Shown piece by piece: positions 5,068 to 5,103 of a stretch of 5,103 nucleotides of DNA. The notes below the pieces were generated by a model, which saw only the letters and a list, made by a program, of their open reading frames with translations, was not told the DNA's origin and searched no databases. The position numbers and the translations under genes were made by a program. The number at the start of each line of letters is the position of its first letter. Position 1 is the stretch's first letter. Source of the DNA: Phormidesmis priestleyi (GTDB lineage: Bacteria > Cyanobacteriota > Cyanobacteriia > Phormidesmidales > Phormidesmidaceae); the NCBI GenBank assembly GCA_003242115.1, contig QBMP01000308.1:1-5103 (forward strand). Direction: 5' to 3'.

Positions 5068-5103
5068 GAAAATTGGTCAGGCTCCTCTATCACCAGCCGC
5101 TGA

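Overview
The window looks like a cyanobacterial chromosome. Two copies of the octamer GCGATCGC (the HIP1 element, typical of many cyanobacteria) lie at 1324-1331 and 2257-2264, both inside genes. The small minus-strand protein also resembles a type of short hypothetical protein I associate with cyanobacteria. Genus cannot be read from the sequence.

Left half (1-3017), ordinary chromosomal genes. A 110-residue protein of unknown function is read leftward (204-536). A ~430 bp intergenic region separates it from a divergent LysR-type transcription regulator (964-1953). Just upstream of the regulator are two sets of short tandem repeats, one of them phased at 11 bp, which are the best operator candidates in the window. 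A GT4-type (GT-B fold) glycosyltransferase follows on the same strand after about 62 bp (2016-3017), so the two could be co-transcribed.

Right half (3018-5103), an accessory patch made of layered mobile or relic DNA. Directly after the glycosyltransferase stop is a 34-codon relic of the N-terminus of a tyrosine recombinase (3048-3149, minus strand). Thirteen bases upstream of its start sits a complete 208 bp non-autonomous element (3170-3377). It has perfect 15 bp terminal inverted repeats beginning GTAA and a perfect 8 bp target duplication (GATGGCTG), the signature expected of an IS66-family MITE. Next comes a second, different structure: a ~283 bp imperfect long palindrome (3439-3721) built from three related ~28 bp hairpin units. 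It ends 36 bp before an HNH endonuclease gene (3758-4882). The endonuclease joins a long N-terminal region of unknown function to a C-terminal HNH module, and may be a stand-alone restriction or defence-type nuclease. A nested palindrome follows its stop, then a 34-codon ORF (4963-5067) resembling the N-terminus of a small antitoxin-type protein, cut short by an amber codon.

No RNA genes or CRISPR arrays were seen. The points most worth checking are the intact MITE with its target duplication, the long palindrome upstream of the HNH gene, and the integrase relic marking the boundary of the accessory patch. Nothing here proves a new defence system, but the HNH gene with its unusual leader is the best candidate.
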